Part shown: positions 6,135 through 9,247 of the stretch, piece by piece
How positions within the stretch are numbered: position 1 is the first letter of the stretch
Layout: each line of letters begins with the position of its first letter
Assembly (NCBI GenBank): GCA_947494865.1
Contig: CANMAT010000102.1
Coordinates: 1 to 9,247, forward strand
Source: Deltaproteobacteria bacterium
GTDB lineage: Bacteria > Myxococcota_A > Polyangia > Polyangiales > Ga0077539
Direction of reading: 5' to 3'
Length of the DNA: 9,247 nucleotides
Notes under the pieces: model-generated
The model's database searches: none
The model's input: the letters and a program-made list of their open reading frames with translations, nothing else
What the model was told of the DNA's origin: nothing
Program-made: the position numbers and the translations under genes

Positions 6135-7412
6135 ATGAACACCCGGCGACTCTTCTCCCGTTGGTTCGCCCTCGTGGCCGCGAGCGCGGCCGGCGCGAGC
6201 GCGTGCGGCCCCACCATTACCGCCGAGCAGTTCTCGGCGAGCGTGTGCACCAACGGCGCGTACGTGCCGCTCGTGGGCGTCACGCCCGCGGTGCCCGTCG
6301 ACTACCTCGAGCTGCGCTCCGCGGCGTCGGCCCCGAGCGGCCAGAACACGCGCGGGATGCTCTGCGCGACGGCCACCGACCGCGCCCGCTGCATGAGCGC
6401 CTACGCCGCGATCAATGATCCGAGCGGCTGGTCCGTGAGCCTCGATGGCCTCACGCAGCAGCTCGTGTTCACGCGCGGCGACGAGGTGGGCGTGGTCGCC
6501 ACCGTCGACGCCCTGCGCGCGTTTCTGGCCCCCGTCGACGCGCCCGCCGACGCGGCGCTGCTCGCCACCGCGAGCGGGTTTCGCGTGCGGTGCGACGGCG
6601 CCAACGTGCGCCCCACCGCGACGGGCTACGAGCTGCGCCTCTTCTCGGGCACCACCTGCGGGCGCAACACGGGCCTCGACGTGCACGTGGTGGCCGTGAG
6701 CCGCGCGGGCGTGGTGCAGACGCTTCAGACCGAGCGCCTCGAAGACAGCAATCCCAACTGCGTCATCGGGCGCCGCACCGAGGGCGTGGCGGTGGGCGCC
6801 GTCGCGCGCGACGCCTCGGTGCTCGGCGCGTACTTCGCCGACATGGCGGCGCTCGAGTCGTCGGCGGTGCCCGCGTTCGAACGCCTCGCGCGTGAGCTCG
6901 ACGCGCTGGGCGCGCCTGCCACGCTCATCGCGCGAGCACGGAGCGCGGCGCGCGACGAGGTGCGCCACGCGCGGGTCGCGGGCTCGCTCGCGCGGCGCTT
7001 CGGGGCGAGCGCTCCGTCGGTGACAACGGAGGCGCTCGCGGTGCGCGACCGCCTCGCCGTCGCGCGCGAGAACGCCGTCGAGGGCTGCGTGCGCGAGACC
7101 TTCGGGGCCCTCGTGGGCACGTTTCAAGCGCGCGCGGCGAGAGACCCCGACGTGGCCCGCGCGATGGGCGCGATCGCCCGCGACGAGACCGAGCACGCCG
7201 CCCTCGCGTGGGACGTCGCCGCGTGGCTCGAGCCGCAGCTCACCGACGCCGAGCGCGCCTCGCTCGCGCGCGATCTCGCCGAGGCGCGCGACGCCCGCAC
7301 GCGCGGCGCGTCGGTGGCCGCCGACGAGGCGCTGGTGGCAACCGTAGGGGCGCCGACGCCCGCGCAGACGCACGCGCTGCTCGCGCCACTGCGCGCGACG
7401 CTCTGGAGCTGA
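6135..7412 (+). CDS. Ferritin-like-domain protein, putative lipoprotein
   Basis: The 425-aa product begins with an Arg-containing n-region, a hydrophobic stretch and ASAC with Cys24, a weak lipobox, so it is probably a lipoprotein exported to the envelope. Residues 25-225 form a Cys-containing region (C38, C77, C86, C153, C175, C209) that I do not recognise. Residues about 230-365 look like a ferritin-like four-helix bundle. Candidate di-iron ligands are Glu241, Glu275-x-x-His278, Glu316 (in ENAVEGCVRETFGALV; Glu312 or Glu321 are alternatives) and Glu351-x-x-His354. The pattern E, ExxH, E, ExxH is that of di-iron carboxylate proteins, which oxidise or store iron, remove peroxide or act as oxygenases; which of these applies cannot be read here. 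About 60 Ala/Arg-rich residues follow. The start is set by the signal sequence. The gene ends 16 bp from the stop of the convergent esterase gene. Confidence 0.8.
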   Translation: MNTRRLFSRWFALVAASAAGASACGPTITAEQFSASVCTNGAYVPLVGVTPAVPVDYLELRSAASAPSGQNTRGMLCATATDRARCMSAYAAINDPSGWSVSLDGLTQQLVFTRGDEVGVVATVDALRAFLAPVDAPADAALLATASGFRVRCDGANVRPTATGYELRLFSGTTCGRNTGLDVHVVAVSRAGVVQTLQTERLEDSNPNCVIGRRTEGVAVGAVARDASVLGAYFADMAALESSAVPAFERLARELDALGAPATLIARARSAARDEVRHARVAGSLARRFGASAPSVTTEALAVRDRLAVARENAVEGCVRETFGALVGTFQARAARDPDVARAMGAIARDETEHAALAWDVAAWLEPQLTDAERASLARDLAEARDARTRGASVAADEALVATVGAPTPAQTHALLAPLRATLWS

Positions 7413-7428
7413 GCATGCGCGCCGCGCG

Positions 7429-9036
7429 CTACCGCAAGGTGTCGTAGAGGCCGTCCCAGAAGCCGCAGCGGTCGTCGGGGTTGGCGGGCTCGGCGGCCGC
7501 CATCGCGGCGAGGCGCAGGCGCACGTCGGCGGCGGGGCTCCACGCGGGCCACGGGGGCGCGCCGCCGGGGTCGCCGCTGGCGGCGAAGCGCGTCCAGTAG
7601 CCGCGGATGGCGGGGCCGAGGGCGGGCGCCGACGACTCGTCGCCGAGCAGCGTGCTCGTCGTGCCGAACACGAACGAGAGCTCGGCCGCGTGGAAGACCC
7701 CGAGGCCCGGGAGCCCCGCGTTGCCGGGCTCCTGGTCGAAGCGGTAGAGCCGCACGGCGCGCCCCGCGGCGCCCTGCATGCGCGCCACGTAGCGCGTGCT
7801 GCACGCGAAGAGCCCGTCGGTGGTGACGGCGGTGAGCGCCTCGTAGGCGCCGCCGTAGCGGGCCACGGGGTAGCGCTCGGCGATGAGGGTGGCCTGCGCG
7901 GCGGTGAAGCCGAAGTTGGCCGCGCCGCGCGCGAGGGCCGCGCGATACTCGGCCTCGGTGGACACCGCGGGCCCGAGGAGGCCGCCCGTGAAGAGGGTGC
8001 CCTCGTCGGTGTTGGTGCCGAGCACCATGGGCGTGTCGCTCCCGCGACCGGCGCGCATCGCCGCGAGGGGCTGCTCCGTGAAGGTCGCCCCGTCGAAGGT
8101 GGGCAGGTAGATGAAGCCCCGCTCTTGATAGAAGATCCCGCCGGGCTCGCCGCTGCCCATCACCGCGGTCTGGAGCGCCGTGACGCTCGCGGCGCGCAGG
8201 CACGCGGCCACGTCGCCGGCGGTGCAGTTCACGGCGCGGGCGGCCATGTCGCCGATGGCGTCGGCGCGCGTGCGCGACGGGAGCTGCGGGCACGGGCCGC
8301 TCTCGACGATGGCCCGCGCGAAGAGCCCCCGCGACCCCGGCGCGGCGGTGTGCAAGAGCACCGAGGTGCCGCCCGCCGACTCGCCGAAGATCGTGACGCG
8401 CGCGGGGTCGCCGCCGAAGCGCGCGGCGTTGTCGCGCACCCAGCGCAGGGCGGCCTGCTGGTCGAGGAAGCCCCAGTTGCCCGAGGTCGCGCCCGCGGGT
8501 GCAAGCGAAGGGTGCGAGAGGAAGCCCAGCACGCCGACGCGGTAGTTGAGGGTGACCAGCACCACGTCGCCCTCGGTGACGATGCGCGTGCCGTCGTAGG
8601 TGGCCTCCGAGCCGCTGCCGGTGACGAAGCCGCCGCCGTGGATCCACACCATGACGGGCCGCGAGCCCGTGAGGCTCGGGGTGGTGACGTTCACGTGCAG
8701 ACAGTCTTCGGTGCCGCTCGGTCCACCGGAGCCGAAGAGGCTCCCGCCCTGCGCGCACGACGAGCCCTCGACGGTGGCGTCGAGGGGGGCCGTCCACGGG
8801 GTGAGAGGCGCGGGCGGCGCGAAGCGCAGCGCGCCCACCGGCGGCGCCGCATAGGGGACGCGGCGAAACACCTTGAGCCCGCCACGCTGGAGGCCCACCA
8901 CGGGCCCCGCGGCGGTCATCACGGTGACGTTCGTAGCGCCCGCGTCGGAGCCCGCGTCGGCGGCGGGGGCGGCCTCACCGCCGCCGCACGCACACACCAG
9001 AAGAGATGCCACGAGCGCCGCGCCGACAGGCTTCAT
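7429..9036 (-). CDS. Type B carboxylesterase, lipoprotein
   Basis: The product is a 535-aa alpha/beta-hydrolase of the carboxylesterase type B (COesterase) family, which hydrolyses carboxylic esters; the natural substrate is unknown. The signal sequence ends in VCAC with Cys17 as the likely lipidated residue (Cys15 is less favoured), followed by a flexible Ala/Asp-rich linker to about residue 35. Family motifs in order: FRRVPYAAPPVG (57-68), EDCLHVNV (110-117), the HGGG oxyanion hole (133-136), GESAGG with nucleophile Ser220, TNTDEGTLF with acid Glu345, and GVFHAAEL with His449. Cys94 and Cys112 match the conserved N-terminal disulfide. Length is normal and all catalytic residues are present, so it should be active. 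The upstream minus-strand gene ends 48 bp before this start with no hairpin between, so the two may be co-transcribed. No clear Shine-Dalgarno precedes the ATG. Confidence 0.93.
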   Translation of the reverse strand: MKPVGAALVASLLVCACGGGEAAPAADAGSDAGATNVTVMTAAGPVVGLQRGGLKVFRRVPYAAPPVGALRFAPPAPLTPWTAPLDATVEGSSCAQGGSLFGSGGPSGTEDCLHVNVTTPSLTGSRPVMVWIHGGGFVTGSGSEATYDGTRIVTEGDVVLVTLNYRVGVLGFLSHPSLAPAGATSGNWGFLDQQAALRWVRDNAARFGGDPARVTIFGESAGGTSVLLHTAAPGSRGLFARAIVESGPCPQLPSRTRADAIGDMAARAVNCTAGDVAACLRAASVTALQTAVMGSGEPGGIFYQERGFIYLPTFDGATFTEQPLAAMRAGRGSDTPMVLGTNTDEGTLFTGGLLGPAVSTEAEYRAALARGAANFGFTAAQATLIAERYPVARYGGAYEALTAVTTDGLFACSTRYVARMQGAAGRAVRLYRFDQEPGNAGLPGLGVFHAAELSFVFGTTSTLLGDESSAPALGPAIRGYWTRFAASGDPGGAPPWPAWSPAADVRLRLAAMAAAEPANPDDRCGFWDGLYDTLR

Positions 9037-9084
9037 GCGCGCGATAGGGCGTCAATCTGCGCGCGTCGTCAACCCCGTCGCGTG

Positions 9085-9247
9085 TCAGCGCGCGAGCTCG
9101 CCGGACACGGTGACCCCGCGCTCGCCGGGGATCACCAGGAGACCGTCGACCCACAGTCGCTCGCCCGGGTCGAGGAAGCGAATGGTGGTCTCGCCCGTGG
9201 CGCTCACGGTGTGCCCGTGCACCGTGTTGATGGCGCCGAGGGTGCGC
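9085..9247 (-). CDS. Hypothetical protein, C-terminal 53 residues only
   Basis: The minus-strand frame is open from the right edge to a TGA at 9087-9085. The visible tail contains INTVHGHTVSATGETTIRF, then LDPGERLWVDGLLVIPGERG and ends VTVSGELAR. Alternating hydrophobic and polar residues with GE and PGE turns suggest a beta-rich domain. I do not recognise the family. Coding is supported by a frame open over the whole fragment, a composition unlike the Arg-rich shadow frames, and its place 48 bp upstream of the esterase on the same strand. Confidence 0.6.
   Translation of the reverse strand, partial: RTLGAINTVHGHTVSATGETTIRFLDPGERLWVDGLLVIPGERGVTVSGELAR

Noticed and set aside
5820..7373. A 517-codon minus-strand open frame opposite the ferritin-like gene.
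   Set aside because: It is antisense to a gene with a signal sequence and ferritin-like motifs, and is Arg/Ala/His-rich without family likeness.
7124..8797. A 557-codon minus-strand open frame overlapping the esterase and ferritin-like genes.
   Set aside because: It is Arg/His/Gly-rich, crosses two genes with strong family matches, and has no recognisable motif.
9050..9055. TTGACG on the minus strand, resembling a -35 box, upstream of the esterase gene.
   Set aside because: It is only 13 bases from the ATG, so the matching -10 would fall inside the coding region.

Overview
The window reads as a piece of a high-GC (about 70% by eye) Gram-negative chromosome. The likely source is a myxobacterium, phylum Myxococcota, perhaps a Polyangia/Sandaracinus-type lineage. 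This rests on the extreme GC bias at third codon positions, several lipoprotein or exported proteins, a giant S41 protease with a long C-terminal extension, and a decayed Rpn-like nuclease ending in LTPAQRL-type repeats. I recall these families from myxobacteria, but no search was run. No rRNA, tRNA, CRISPR array, insertion sequence or phage gene was seen.

Layout, left to right. (1) The 3' part of a plus-strand gene for a PNGase F-like protein ends at 697. (2) A strong hairpin (726-760) lies between it and the convergent minus-strand S41 C-terminal processing protease (774-3896, 1040 aa). (3) A divergent 147-bp spacer separates the protease from a plus-strand, uracil phosphoribosyltransferase-like gene (4044-4859). 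(4) A non-coding array of about six 43-bp tandem repeats (4910-5160) follows; hairpins span its unit junctions. (5) A minus-strand Rpn/PD-(D/E)XK-like gene (5169-5823) is broken by a frameshift and probably an internal deletion. (6) A 311-bp gene-free stretch (5824-6134) holds G-rich tandem repeats, an 18-bp perfect palindrome and 17-bp repeats. (7) A plus-strand ferritin-like putative lipoprotein (6135-7412) is followed 16 bp later by a convergent minus-strand type B carboxylesterase lipoprotein (7429-9036). (8) The 3' end of another minus-strand gene (9085 to the right edge) lies 48 bp upstream of the esterase and may share its transcript.

Most intact genes encode envelope or exported proteins: a glycan amidase-like protein, a periplasmic protease, a di-iron lipoprotein and an esterase lipoprotein. 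The UPRTase-like protein is a cytosolic pyrimidine-salvage enzyme. I see no shared pathway: the genes are single units or pairs, in convergent or divergent arrangement. The most unusual element is the 43-bp repeat array, where one junction hairpin keeps full pairing through a paired base change. No complete new multi-gene system is evident.
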